Assembly (NCBI RefSeq): GCF_008065155.1
Contig: NZ_CP042819.1
Location: forward strand, 1,860,001 to 1,924,000
DNA from: Octadecabacter sp. SW4
GTDB taxonomy: Bacteria > Pseudomonadota > Alphaproteobacteria > Rhodobacterales > Rhodobacteraceae
Direction: 5' to 3'
DNA length: 64,000 nucleotides
A program made the translations under genes and the position numbers. Position 1 is the stretch's first letter; each line of letters opens with the position of its first letter. A model generated the notes under the pieces. It ran no database searches. It saw only the letters and a list, made by a program, of their open reading frames with translations, and was not told where the DNA came from. Shown one piece after another: positions 34,425-42,518 of the stretch.

Positions 34425-34453
34425 GTTCTACATCGGACCGTGCGTTCTGTCAA
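34425..34453 (-). promoter_or_regulatory. Sigma-70-like promoter upstream of GTA g1
   Basis: On the minus strand a perfect -35 box TTGACA (34453-34448), a 17-bp spacer and a -10 box TAGAAC (34430-34425, 4 of 6 matches) lie about 100 bp upstream of the g1 start. No other good promoter is visible between mltG and g1. Confidence 0.6.
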
Positions 34454-34504
34454 ATCTTCGGACCCGCTAAGCGCCCGCAATCATGACATTTTGTTAACGT
34501 CTGG

Positions 34505-35665
34505 CTACTCCGCCGCCGCCGCCTCAAGCGCGCGGTAAATGGCGACATTGGCGTTATGTTCTTCCAGAGTCACTGCAAAATTATGCCCATCGGCAGGGTT
34601 CAAGGTCTTGGCCACAAAGAAGATATAATCGGTCTCCTCGGGGTTCATCACCGCCTCGATGCTGGCGCGTCCGGGGTTGGCAATCGGGGTCGGCGGCAGG
34701 CCGGGAATGACATAGGTGTTATAGGGTGTCTCGGCGCGCAATTCACTTTGGCGCAAACCGCGCCCCAGAATACCCTCGCCATTGGTGATGCCGTAAATCA
34801 CCGTCGGATCCGTCTGCAATGGCATCCCTTGGCGAAGGCGATTTTCGAACACGCTGGCAACCGTGCCCACCTCGTCTTGGCCACCGGTTTCCTTCTCGAC
34901 GATGGACGCCAGAATCAAGGCCTGCTCGGGCGTTTCCAGCGGCAAACCATCCACCCGATTGGCCCAAGCCTGCGCCAGGAATTCGGCCTGCGCCGTGACC
35001 ATTTCGTCCAGAATCTGGGCCACATCCTCGCCGGGCACCAATTCATAACTGTCAGGTGCAAGTGCCCCTTCGGCGGGCGTTTCGCCAATCTCGCCGGTCA
35101 ACACGTCTATGCCATTAAGCGCGGTCATCGCTTGCCAGCTGGTCACACCCTCGGCCAGAACCACACGATACTGGGTATCGCTCTCGTCGCGCACCGTGCC
35201 GTAAACCGCGGGAACATTGTCACCTGCCATTTCAAACTCGGCCAGATCGACATAACGGTTGGTGGCAGGATCAAGCTCGCGGATCTGCACCACATTGCGC
35301 ACCACACCGATGCGATACACCACCTCGGTGCCACAGGTGCTGCGCCCGGTTCCCGTCACGATGCCGACGATATCCTCCATCGAGGCGCGCTCCGGCACCA
35401 GAAAATTCCCCGCTTTCAACTGCGACGTGCGTTCGGAATAATCCGAACCCATGCGAAAAATCGCCGGTGATTTGATAGCGCCCTGCTCGGACAGCTGTTC
35501 GCTGACGCGGCGCATGTTGGACCCGTCCCTGACGTTCAGACAAATCGCCTGATCCAGCGGGCCTTCGGCGGAATATTCGTTCATGCCCCAAAGGATGACG
35601 CCGCCCGCAAGGAACAGCGCGACAATCAGAAAGGTCAGCCCGTTGGCTGCAATATGCTTCCACAT
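34505..35665 (-). CDS. mltG: Endolytic murein transglycosylase MltG
   Basis: A 386-residue inner-membrane enzyme that cuts nascent peptidoglycan strands and so helps end glycan elongation. It has an N-terminal transmembrane helix (residues 9-29, LTFLIVALFLAGGVILWG), a LysM-like part with RRVSEQLSEQGAI, and the YceG domain with the catalytic Glu in ILASIVEKETG, plus FENRLRQGMPLQTDPTVIYG and YNTYVIPGLPPTPIANPG. Its ATG is directly adjacent to the fabF stop, so the pair are co-transcribed, a common arrangement. Confidence 0.95.
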   Translation of the reverse strand: MWKHIAANGLTFLIVALFLAGGVILWGMNEYSAEGPLDQAICLNVRDGSNMRRVSEQLSEQGAIKSPAIFRMGSDYSERTSQLKAGNFLVPERASMEDIVGIVTGTGRSTCGTEVVYRIGVVRNVVQIRELDPATNRYVDLAEFEMAGDNVPAVYGTVRDESDTQYRVVLAEGVTSWQAMTALNGIDVLTGEIGETPAEGALAPDSYELVPGEDVAQILDEMVTAQAEFLAQAWANRVDGLPLETPEQALILASIVEKETGGQDEVGTVASVFENRLRQGMPLQTDPTVIYGITNGEGILGRGLRQSELRAETPYNTYVIPGLPPTPIANPGRASIEAVMNPEETDYIFFVAKTLNPADGHNFAVTLEEHNANVAIYRALEAAAAE

Positions 35666-36925
35666 CTAGCGGACTTTCCCGAACAGGACGCTGGCATTCG
35701 TTCCGCCAAAGCCGAACGAATTGGACAGGGCCACATTGATTTCGCGCTCCACCTTTTTGTTGGGGGCCAGATCAACCTTGGTCTCAACGGCAGGGTTATC
35801 CAGATTGATCGTCGGTGGCGCCACCTGATCACGAATCGCAAGGATCGCAAAAATCCCCTCGATCGCGCCCGCCGCGCCCAGCAGGTGGCCTGTCATCGAC
35901 TTGGTTGACGACATCGTGACCTTGCCCGCGTGTTCGCCCATCATCCGTTCGACCGCGCCCAGTTCGATGGTATCGGCCATCGTGCTGGTGCCGTGGGCGT
36001 TGATGTAATCCAGATCTTTGGGCTCCAGCCCCGCATCCTCCAACGCGGCGCGCATCGACCGCTCGCCCCCTTCGCCATCTTCCGAAGGTGCGGTGATGTG
36101 ATAGGCGTCACCCGACATGCCATAGCCCAGCACCTCGGCGTAAATCTTGGCGCCGCGCGCCTTGGCGTGCTCGTATTCTTCCAGCACGACCATGCCTGCA
36201 CCTTCGCCCATGACAAACCCGTCACGGTCGGCGTCATAGGGCCGGCTGGCCGCCTCTGGATCATCGGCGCGCTTGGTGGACAGGGCCTTGCAGGCGTTGA
36301 AACCGGCAATGCCGATCTCGCAGATCGTCGCTTCGGCCCCGCCGGCAATCATTACATCCGCCGCGCCATATTTGATGATCCGCGCCGCATCACCCATCGC
36401 ATGGGCACCTGTGGAACAGGCCGTGACAACCGCGTGGTTGGGGCCTTTGAACCCATATTTGATGGCGATCTGCCCCGAAATCAGGTTGATCAGCGCACCG
36501 GGAACAAAAAACGGCGACACACGGCGCGGCCCCTTTTCCTTCATCATCACAGCGGTTTGCGCGATCGAGTTCAAACCGCCAATGCCCGACCCGGCCAGAA
36601 CGCCCGTGCGATTACGCTGCGCGTCCGTTTCCGGCACCCAGCCGGAATCCTCGACCGCTTGCTGGGCCGCAGCCATGCCGAACAGAATGAAGGTATCAAC
36701 CTTGCGCTGTTCTTTTGGCTCCATGTATTTGGCCGCATCAAAGGTGCCATCACTGCCATCACCGTGCTTGACCTCGCAGGCATAGGTGGTGGCAAACCCT
36801 TCGGGATCAAACCGGGTAATCGGACCGGCGCCGGACTGGCCGTCCAGAATACGTTTCCAGCTTTCTTCAACACCATCTGCCAATGGCGTGACCAATCCCA
36901 ATCCTGTGACGACAACTCGGCGCAT
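35666..36925 (-). CDS. fabF: 3-oxoacyl-ACP synthase II
   Basis: A 419-residue condensing enzyme that elongates acyl-ACP with malonyl-ACP. The catalytic triad is visible: Cys in VVTACSTGAHAMG, His in INAHGTSTM and His in KSMTGHLLGAAGAIE. The N-terminus MRRVVVTGLGLVTPLADG and ending SFGFGGTNASVLF are canonical. It lies 183 bp after acpP, past a terminator-shaped hairpin, and directly abuts mltG. Confidence 0.97.
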   Translation of the reverse strand: MRRVVVTGLGLVTPLADGVEESWKRILDGQSGAGPITRFDPEGFATTYACEVKHGDGSDGTFDAAKYMEPKEQRKVDTFILFGMAAAQQAVEDSGWVPETDAQRNRTGVLAGSGIGGLNSIAQTAVMMKEKGPRRVSPFFVPGALINLISGQIAIKYGFKGPNHAVVTACSTGAHAMGDAARIIKYGAADVMIAGGAEATICEIGIAGFNACKALSTKRADDPEAASRPYDADRDGFVMGEGAGMVVLEEYEHAKARGAKIYAEVLGYGMSGDAYHITAPSEDGEGGERSMRAALEDAGLEPKDLDYINAHGTSTMADTIELGAVERMMGEHAGKVTMSSTKSMTGHLLGAAGAIEGIFAILAIRDQVAPPTINLDNPAVETKVDLAPNKKVEREINVALSNSFGFGGTNASVLFGKVR

Positions 36926-37054
36926 ATTCTGCCCTTACCTTTTGGGTTTCATTGCGCCCGTGATACCGCAGGCAACCGCCAAGGGGCAAGGGCAGGCAGG
37001 CGCATTATGGTCCCATTGGCAGTGACTTGCGCCCTGCCCTGCGCAACCGACCAA

Positions 37055-37088
37055 CGCAAAAGGGCGGCACCTCGCGGCACCGCCCTTT
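37055..37088 (-). terminator. Intrinsic terminator after acpP
   Basis: AAAGGGCGG (37059-37067) pairs with CCGCCCTTT (37080-37088); on the minus strand the stem is followed by TTTTGCG. It stands 20 bp after the acpP stop, so acpP can be made in excess of fabF, with partial read-through. Confidence 0.8.
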
Positions 37089-37108
37089 CCGATAAGATCC
37101 AAAGCGGC

Positions 37109-37342
37109 TTAGGACGCTTCGGTGATAAACTTGACCGCATCGCCAAACGACTGGATCGTTTCAGCTGCATCGTCGGGGATTTCGATCCCGAATTCTTCTT
37201 CGAACGCCATGACCAGTTCAACGGTATCAAGGCTGTCAGCACCCAGGTCGTCGATGAACGAGGCGTTTTCAACAACCTTGTCTTCTTCCACACCCAGATG
37301 CTCAACTACGATTTTGCGCACACGATCTGCAACGTCGCTCAT
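37109..37342 (-). CDS. acpP: Acyl carrier protein
   Basis: A 77-residue acidic four-helix protein that carries growing acyl chains. The phosphopantetheine attachment site is S37 in [20 protein letters not shown] (motif DSLD). It has its own upstream gap of 179 bp and its own terminator, as expected for a very highly expressed gene, between fabG and fabF. Confidence 0.97.
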   Translation of the reverse strand: MSDVADRVRKIVVEHLGVEEDKVVENASFIDDLGADSLDTVELVMAFEEEFGIEIPDDAAETIQSFGDAVKFITEAS

Positions 37343-37521
37343 GTTTATTCCTTACATAGTGCTGGGCTTGCGCCCGTTTTGCGTTGCCCCGCAGGGCGGC
37401 TCTTTTACCCCGCATTTGGGGCGAAACCGACTGCGCGCGCACGCGCGTTCCGGCAAATCTGCGCCCCCTTTAGCAGAGATTTCCGCCAAGGCAAACGCTT
37501 TCAATTCCCCGCTGGGGATCG

Positions 37522-38259
37522 TCACAACATGGCCATGCCGCCATTCACATGCAAGGTTGCGCCGGTGACATATCCGGCCTGCGGACTTGCCAGATAGAGC
37601 GCAGCCGCCGCAATTTCTTCTGGCGTCCCCATGCGGCCCGCAGGGATTTGCACGTTGATCTTGTCCTTCTGATCCTCAGTCAGCGCATCCGTCATCGCCG
37701 TTGCAATAAAGCCCGGCGCGATGCAATTTACGGTGATACCGCGGCTGGCAACCTCGTAAGCGATGGATTTGCTCATCCCGACCATCCCCGCCTTCGAGGC
37801 CGCATAGTTGGCCTGCCCCGGATTACCGGTGGCCCCGACGATGGAACTGATGTTAATGATCCGGCCCCAACGAGCCTTCATCATCGGGCGCATGACACCG
37901 CGACACAGGCGCATCGTGCTGGTCAGATTGACTTCGATCACCTGCGCCCATTCTTCGTCGGACATGCGCATGAAGATATTGTCGCGGGTGATCCCGGCGT
38001 TGTTCACCAACACATCAACCGATCCCATCGCGGCAATCGCCTGTTTGGGCAGGCTGTCCACGGCCTCGGCGTCGCTCAGGTTGCAGGGCAGGACATGGGC
38101 GCGCGCGCCCAGTTGCGCCGCCAGCGCCTCAAGCGGCTCAACCCGCGTGCCGCTCAGGCCAACCGTCGCGCCGGCAGCGTGCAGCACCTTGGCAATCTCG
38201 CCGCCAATACCGCCCGAGGCGCCCGTCACAAGCGCATTTTTTCCTGTTAAATCAAACAT
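37522..38259 (-). CDS. fabG: 3-oxoacyl-ACP reductase
   Basis: A 245-residue NADPH-dependent short-chain dehydrogenase of fatty-acid synthesis. The cofactor loop is GASGGIG at residues 13-19; the catalytic residues are Ser in INISSIVGATG and Tyr-Lys in YAASKAG. NNAGITRDN and the ending GATLHVNGGMAML are typical of FabG. I start at 38259 (MFDLTGKNALVTG); an ATG two codons upstream (38265) is possible. It follows fabD by 26 bp. Confidence 0.96.
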   Translation of the reverse strand: MFDLTGKNALVTGASGGIGGEIAKVLHAAGATVGLSGTRVEPLEALAAQLGARAHVLPCNLSDAEAVDSLPKQAIAAMGSVDVLVNNAGITRDNIFMRMSDEEWAQVIEVNLTSTMRLCRGVMRPMMKARWGRIINISSIVGATGNPGQANYAASKAGMVGMSKSIAYEVASRGITVNCIAPGFIATAMTDALTEDQKDKINVQIPAGRMGTPEEIAAAALYLASPQAGYVTGATLHVNGGMAML

Positions 38260-38285
38260 GTGCATTTCTTTCTTCATTCTCTGTA

Positions 38286-39221
38286 TTAAGCAAGTGCGGC
38301 AGCCGCAGCGACAACATCGTCCGGCCCACCCACCGCGCGTGTTTCGATGTCGCGATTGATCCGTTTGATCATGCCTGACAGCGCCTTGCCCGCGCCAATC
38401 TCCCAGGCCTCGCTCACGCCCTGCGCCCCCATCCACAGCACGCTTTCGCGCCAGCGCACGGACCCCGTGACCTGTTCGACCAATAGCGCGCGGATCGTAT
38501 CAACATCGCTGACCGCTTCGGCGCTGACATTGGCAATCAGCGGCACTTTGGGGGCTGAAATATCAACGTCAGCCAAGGCCTGAGCCATGACCTCGGCGGC
38601 AGGCGCCATCAGGGCCGAATGAAACGGCGCGCTGACCGGCAACAATAGCGCGCGCTTGGCACCCTTTTCCTTGGCAATCACCAAGGCACGCTCAACAGCC
38701 GCCTTATGACCGGACACCACCACCTGCGACGGATCATTGTCATTGGCGGCCTGACACACCTCGCCCGCTGCGGCCTCCTCGGCCACGGCCTTGGCGGTCT
38801 CGAAATCCAGCCCCAGCAGCGCTGCCATCGCGCCAAGGCCAACCGGCACCGCCTCCTGCATCGCCGTGCCGCGAATGCGCAACAGGCGCGCGGTATCAGC
38901 CACACTCAGGGCACCCGCCGCCGCCAATGCCGAATATTCGCCCAGCGAATGCCCCGCCACAAAGGATGCCGCCGCGATGGTGACGCCCTCGGCCTCAAGC
39001 GCGCGCATCGCCGCCAGTGACGTGGCCATCAGCGCGGGCTGCGCATTGGCCGTCAGTGTCAGATCGGCGATATCGCCCTCCCAGATCAGCGCGGACAGTT
39101 TTTCGCCCAGGGCCTCGTCAACTTCGTCAAAGACCGTCCGCGCGGCCGGATAGGCATCGGCCAATGCCTTGCCCATGCCAATCGTTTGCGCACCCTGCCC
39201 CGGAAATACAAATGCCCGCAT
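38286..39221 (-). CDS. fabD: Malonyl-CoA:ACP transacylase
   Basis: A 311-residue enzyme that loads malonate onto ACP. The catalytic Ser is in VAGHSLGEYSALAAAG, the N-terminus MRAFVFPGQGAQTIGMG is canonical, and the active-site His is in LLPVSAPFHSALM. It opens the fabD-fabG block and is followed by fabG after 26 bp. Confidence 0.97.
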   Translation of the reverse strand: MRAFVFPGQGAQTIGMGKALADAYPAARTVFDEVDEALGEKLSALIWEGDIADLTLTANAQPALMATSLAAMRALEAEGVTIAAASFVAGHSLGEYSALAAAGALSVADTARLLRIRGTAMQEAVPVGLGAMAALLGLDFETAKAVAEEAAAGEVCQAANDNDPSQVVVSGHKAAVERALVIAKEKGAKRALLLPVSAPFHSALMAPAAEVMAQALADVDISAPKVPLIANVSAEAVSDVDTIRALLVEQVTGSVRWRESVLWMGAQGVSEAWEIGAGKALSGMIKRINRDIETRAVGGPDDVVAAAAALA

Positions 39222-39309
39222 CGCGGCCCCTCCCTCTTGTTTTGCAAATACCTAGCCTGCCCGCGCCGACAGCACAAGAAACTGCGCCACCGCACCGGGC
39301 CGCAGCCAC

Positions 39310-39335
39310 AAAAAAGGACGGCCAATGGCCGCCCC
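39310..39335 (-). terminator. Intrinsic terminator between the 39,359-40,000 gene and fabD
   Basis: GGACGGCC (39316-39323) and GGCCGCCC (39327-39334) form a stem with one wobble pair and a 3-nt loop; on the minus strand TTTTTT follows. It insulates fabD from the upstream gene. Confidence 0.75.
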
Positions 39336-39358
39336 TTGTCTCACATGTCTATGCTGGT

Positions 39359-40000
39359 TCAGCCCGCCGAGGCAAATGTCGGCACAGCCTTGGGGTGATG
39401 ATCGGGGCGCACATCGTTGGTGATGATCAGATCGCGACCCAAGCGGTTGCGCAGCACATCCAGCTCGTGGGTGGCACCGGTCACAACCTCGATGGTTTCG
39501 GGCGAATTGCGATAGGCCATCAGCAGGCGGCTTTGGCTTACGCCACGGTCCAGATAGACCGCGCCGATTGCGTCAAATCCGTAGCGGCCAATCAGATTGC
39601 TGCGCCCAGCACGGTTGCGCACAACTTCGCGCACTTCACCAAGCGACGTATCAATCTGGATTTCGACCTGCGTGCCGCGGCTGGCGAAATTCAGCAGCAT
39701 CAGCGACAGACCGGCCAGCACGATGGATGCGATCAGCTTCATTGTCAGGACGTCCCCGCCAAAGGCCGCTCCAGGCATGATCCACAGGCCTAACGCGGCA
39801 ATTGCAAAGACCACGGCCATGAACCAGGCAGCGCCCTGGCCGATCAACACGCGGGTTGGTGTGCGGGTCGTCGGTTTGATGATATAGCCCCAGTAGGTTT
39901 CATCGACACAGACGGAGTTGCGCGACGATGGTGCGCGGCCCACTTTCATGTCTGAACGGTCAAATGCTTCAAAGCTTGGCATTGCGGTCATGTCGGTCAC
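39359..40000 (-). CDS. Two-span membrane protein of unknown function
   Basis: A 213-residue protein with a soluble N-terminal part, two adjacent transmembrane helices (about residues 55-76 and 86-106, AAWFMAVVFAIAALGLWI and MKLIASIVLAGLSLMLLNF) and a soluble C-terminal domain with strands VEIQIDTSLGEVREVV and GAVYLDRGVSQSRLLMAYR. The C-terminal part resembles a PH-like membrane-protein fold but I cannot assign a family. The GTG at 40000 and ATGs at 39991 and 39982 are alternative starts. It stands alone between rpsF and fabD with its own terminator. Confidence 0.65.
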   Translation of the reverse strand: MTDMTAMPSFEAFDRSDMKVGRAPSSRNSVCVDETYWGYIIKPTTRTPTRVLIGQGAAWFMAVVFAIAALGLWIMPGAAFGGDVLTMKLIASIVLAGLSLMLLNFASRGTQVEIQIDTSLGEVREVVRNRAGRSNLIGRYGFDAIGAVYLDRGVSQSRLLMAYRNSPETIEVVTGATHELDVLRNRLGRDLIITNDVRPDHHPKAVPTFASAG

Positions 40001-40122
40001 CCATCATTTTTACGTTCTCGCCATGCTGGGCGGCAATCGGGGCAGAAACGGGGCAAGCGCGCGGCGCTGACAAGGTAATGTTTCGTTAAGGATTGGGCGA
40101 AACACGACAGACGTCACAAGGC

Positions 40123-40150
40123 TTGCACCCGTCCCGCGCCCATGTATAAG
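40123..40150 (+). promoter_or_regulatory. Promoter of the rpsF-rpsR-rplI operon
   Basis: TTGCAC (40123-40128), a 16-bp spacer and TATAAG (40145-40150, five of six matches) lie about 110 bp upstream of rpsF. The implied leader of about 100 nt contains a strong hairpin. Confidence 0.65.
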
Positions 40151-40194
40151 GCCGCTACCTTTTGCAAAGTTTTATGAACTGCGCAGTCTCTCGT

Positions 40195-40225
40195 GGGTGG
40201 GGTGCAAAAGGACAACCTCCCACCC
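40195..40225 (+). promoter_or_regulatory. Structured mRNA leader upstream of rpsF, candidate S6:S18 binding site
   Basis: GGGTGGG (40195-40201) pairs with CCCACCC (40219-40225), enclosing a 17-nt loop in which AGG and CCT can pair. It lies 36 bp before the rpsF start. Many bacteria carry a hairpin here that binds the S6:S18 complex and represses translation. The position and stem are visible; the specific bulge of that motif was not confirmed. Confidence 0.45.
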
Positions 40226-40260
40226 TATGAAATGCGCCGATATGAATGAATGGAGACCGC

Positions 40261-40614
40261 ATGCCGCTGTATGAGCATGTTATGATTGCGCGTCAGGATC
40301 TGTCCAACACGCAAGCCGAAAGCCTGATCGAACACTTCGGAACCGTTCTTGCCGACAATGGCGGCAAACTTCTCGAGAACGAGTACTGGGGCGTCAAGAC
40401 GATGGCCTACAAGATCAACAAGAACCGCAAGGGCCACTATGCCTTCCTGCGCACCGATGCACCCGCACCGGCGATTCAGGAGATGGAGCGTCTGATGCGC
40501 CTGCATGACGATGTCATGCGCGTGCTGACCATCAAGGTCGACGCCCACGAAGAAGGCCCAAGCGTTCAGATGCAAAAGCGTGACGAGCGGCCAGACCGCC
40601 GTGAACGCCGCTAA
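40261..40614 (+). CDS. rpsF: 30S ribosomal protein S6
   Basis: A 117-residue ribosomal protein that pairs with S18 on the platform of the small subunit. It starts MPLYEHVMIARQDLSNTQAE and contains GVKTMAYKINKNRKGHYAF, the canonical S6 core. The ATG at 40261 follows ATGGAGAC. The C-terminal tail is charged (QKRDERPDRRERR). rpsR follows after 26 bp. Confidence 0.98.
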   Translation: MPLYEHVMIARQDLSNTQAESLIEHFGTVLADNGGKLLENEYWGVKTMAYKINKNRKGHYAFLRTDAPAPAIQEMERLMRLHDDVMRVLTIKVDAHEEGPSVQMQKRDERPDRRERR

Positions 40615-40640
40615 GTTAGATCAGGAAAGGACCATAACCA

Positions 40641-40868
40641 ATGGCTACAAAACCATTTTTCCGCCGTCGCAAGTCTGATCCCTTTGATGGCGAAAACGCC
40701 CCAAAGATCGACTACAAAGACACCCGCACCCTGCAGCGCTACATTTCCGAGCGTGGCAAGATCGTGCCGTCCCGCATCACCGCCGTTGGCGCCAAGAACC
40801 AGCGTGCACTGGCCCGTGCCATCAAGCGCGCGCGTTTCCTGGCCCTGCTGCCCTACGCCGTTAAGTAA
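40641..40868 (+). CDS. rpsR: 30S ribosomal protein S18
   Basis: A 75-residue basic protein: [37 protein letters not shown] (core [15 protein letters not shown]), and [13 protein letters not shown] are the S18 signature. It binds S6 and 16S rRNA. It has AGGAAAGGA upstream and is followed by rplI after 11 bp. It lacks the N-terminal zinc-binding cysteines, as is usual for this group. Confidence 0.98.
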   Translation: MATKPFFRRRKSDPFDGENAPKIDYKDTRTLQRYISERGKIVPSRITAVGAKNQRALARAIKRARFLALLPYAVK

Positions 40869-40879
40869 GGAGAAAGCAC

Positions 40880-41518
40880 ATGCAAATCATCCTACTTGAG
40901 CGCGTCGCCAAGCTTGGCCAGATGGGCGAAGTCGTGAACGTCAAAGAAGGTTACGCCCGTAACTTCCTGCTGCCCCAGGGCAAGGCCCTGCGCGTCAATG
41001 ACGCCAACCTGGCCCGTTTCGAGGCCGACAAGGCACAGATGGAAGCGCGCAACCTTGAAACCAAAAAAGAAGCCGATGCACTGGCCGCGAAACTGGACGG
41101 TGAAACCTTCATCGTGATTCGTTCCGCATCCGATGGTGGCAACCTTTACGGTTCGGTCACCACCCGTGACGCCGCCGAAGCGGCAACTGCCGCAGGTTTC
41201 TCGGTCGACAAAAAGCAGGTCATCCTGCAAGGCGCGATCAAGGAACTGGGGCTGCACGCCGTCACCGTGTCGCTGCACCCCGAGGTCGAGTGCGAAATCC
41301 AGCTCAACGTCGCCCGCTCGACCGAAGAGGCCGAACTGCAAGCCGCTGGCAAATCCATCGCCGAACTGGCCGCCGAGGAAGAAGCCGCCGCTGAATTTGA
41401 AATTCAGGAGCTGTTTGACGACATCGGTGCCGCCGGCATGGAAGACTTTGGCGACGACGACGCGGCCCCCGCGCCCGCAGCCGAAGAAGAAGCCGCATCG
41501 GACGACGAAGACGCCTAA
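40880..41518 (+). CDS. rplI: 50S ribosomal protein L9 with acidic C-terminal extension
   Basis: A 212-residue L9. Residues 1-150 match standard L9 ([36 protein letters not shown] at the N-terminus). From about residue 150 there is an extra 60-residue Glu/Asp/Ala-rich tail ([39 protein letters not shown]). E. coli L9 has 149 residues, so the tail is an added feature of this lineage. A strong terminator stands 24 bp after the stop. Confidence 0.97.
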   Translation: MQIILLERVAKLGQMGEVVNVKEGYARNFLLPQGKALRVNDANLARFEADKAQMEARNLETKKEADALAAKLDGETFIVIRSASDGGNLYGSVTTRDAAEAATAAGFSVDKKQVILQGAIKELGLHAVTVSLHPEVECEIQLNVARSTEEAELQAAGKSIAELAAEEEAAAEFEIQELFDDIGAAGMEDFGDDDAAPAPAAEEEAASDDEDA

Positions 41519-41540
41519 GCGCGCCACCGTTGCAAAATCA

Positions 41541-41570
41541 AAGCCGCGCCTTCACGGGCGCGGCTTTTTC
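41541..41570 (+). terminator. Intrinsic terminator of the ribosomal operon
   Basis: AGCCGCGCC (41542-41550) and GGCGCGGCT (41557-41565) form a perfect 9-bp stem followed by TTTTTCGTTTT. It ends the rpsF-rpsR-rplI transcript. Confidence 0.9.
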
Positions 41571-41674
41571 GTTTTGTGAACGCCGGAGTTGAGCCGGAGC
41601 AACGGATGCTGCGCAGTGCACGAAGGTCCGCTTCTGGCGTCGATCTGTGTCGCCTATGGTGCCGAAACGGTACG

Positions 41675-41721
41675 GGTTGACGGAGGTGCATCGGCAGGCA
41701 TGCGCTGGGTGATTTCGGGGA
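41675..41721. repeat. Diverged direct repeat, copy 1
   Basis: This 47-bp stretch matches 42324-42370 at 36 of 47 positions in the same orientation, with an 18-bp core (GCATCGGCAGGCATGCGC) differing by one base. The two copies flank the lipoprotein gene. They lie in the 301-bp gap after rplI, in which I see no gene. Confidence 0.65.
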
Positions 41722-41819
41722 TTTTCAGGTGATGGTGGAAATCCGATATCTGATTTTGTTTGCTTTAATGCACAGGCTGCCCTAGCGTCACCTACTCAAT
41801 TTATTTGAGGGGATTTTTA

Positions 41820-42239
41820 ATGCGAGTTTTTACGACCGGAGCGCTTGTGCTCTCGACTTTCTTAACCGGATGCGCGTTCACCGATGTGCAGCCACTAACC
41901 GCAACCTCGTTCAGAATATCCACCGAAGGTGCACCAGTCTGTGCAGCCTCGGCCACTCGGAACGTGGCGTTCCAGGCGGGCGCAATCGAGGTCATTAAAC
42001 GCGGTGGCGATCGGTTTATTGTAGCGGGCAACCAAAGCGGTCAGAGCGATGGCGGCGCGATCTATAACCCATATGTCGGCGGCGGAATTGTGACGCCAAT
42101 GTCGCGCACGAACGAGGACGTGATTATCCAGATGCTCTCCCCGGGTGACCCCGGCTATGACAACGGCCTTTCGGCACGACAGGTGCTCGGCGCGGATTGG
42201 GAAGCGATTGTCGCCGAGGGCACGCCGAACACCTGCTAA
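41820..42239 (+). CDS. Small predicted lipoprotein
   Basis: A 139-residue protein with a lipoprotein signal: MRVFTTGALVLSTFLTGC, with the lipobox L-T-G-C at residues 15-18, so Cys18 would be lipidated and the protein anchored in a membrane. The mature part (SATRNVAFQAGAIEVIKRGGDRFIV, core VAFQAGAIEVIKRGGDRFIV) has the look of small envelope proteins with a YecR-like or DUF-type fold, and two Cys residues (C44 region and C139) that may pair. The ATG follows TGAGGGGAT. It is flanked by diverged repeats and AT-rich DNA, unlike its neighbours, which suggests acquisition. No family is named. Confidence 0.7.
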   Translation: MRVFTTGALVLSTFLTGCAFTDVQPLTATSFRISTEGAPVCAASATRNVAFQAGAIEVIKRGGDRFIVAGNQSGQSDGGAIYNPYVGGGIVTPMSRTNEDVIIQMLSPGDPGYDNGLSARQVLGADWEAIVAEGTPNTC

Positions 42240-42280
42240 GTTAACCCGTAGGGCGCGTGCAGAGCAAACACCCTCCGTTG

Positions 42281-42303
42281 CCCTCGCCTGAGGCGGCGTT
42301 TTT
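42281..42303 (+). terminator. Weak terminator after the lipoprotein gene
   Basis: CGCC (42285-42288), loop TGA, GGCG (42292-42295) followed by GCGTTTTTG. The stem is short, so confidence is modest. Confidence 0.4.
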
Positions 42304-42323
42304 GACAGGTCAGACGATCCCCC

Positions 42324-42370
42324 GGTTAATGGCGGCGCATCGGTAGGCATGCGCAGGCCGATTGAGGGAA
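42324..42370. repeat. Diverged direct repeat, copy 2
   Basis: Second copy of the 47-bp repeat at 41675-41721 (36 of 47 positions identical; the core GCATCGGTAGGCATGCGC at 42337-42354). On the minus strand both copies can be read as Met-Pro-x-Asp-Ala-Pro-Pro, so they could be relics of one coding end. Confidence 0.65.
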
Positions 42371-42427
42371 CCTTTCGGGCGGAGGTTTTGCCGCATTAAC
42401 TGTCAGCCGTGAACATAATTCACTTTA

Positions 42428-42458
42428 ATATGAATGTCCGAAATATCGGCATTCATAT
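42428..42458. repeat. Long near-perfect palindrome
   Basis: ATATGAATG-T-CCGA (42428-42441) and TCGGCATTCATAT (42446-42458) pair over 13 bp with one bulged T and a 4-nt loop, in AT-rich DNA 60 bp from the IS66 remnant. A T-run (CTTTTTACC) follows on the plus strand, so it may also end transcription of the lipoprotein gene. Confidence 0.65.
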
Positions 42459-42518
42459 CGTCACTTTTTACCTTCGGGTATTTAAGCCTCAGGCACATCA
42501 AGGCAATTTTCCTTAAAC

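Noticed and set aside
35930..37597. A 555-codon open frame antisense to fabF and acpP
   Set aside because: Codon bias of fabF leaves the opposite strand open; the frame crosses the acpP terminator and has no plausible protein sequence.
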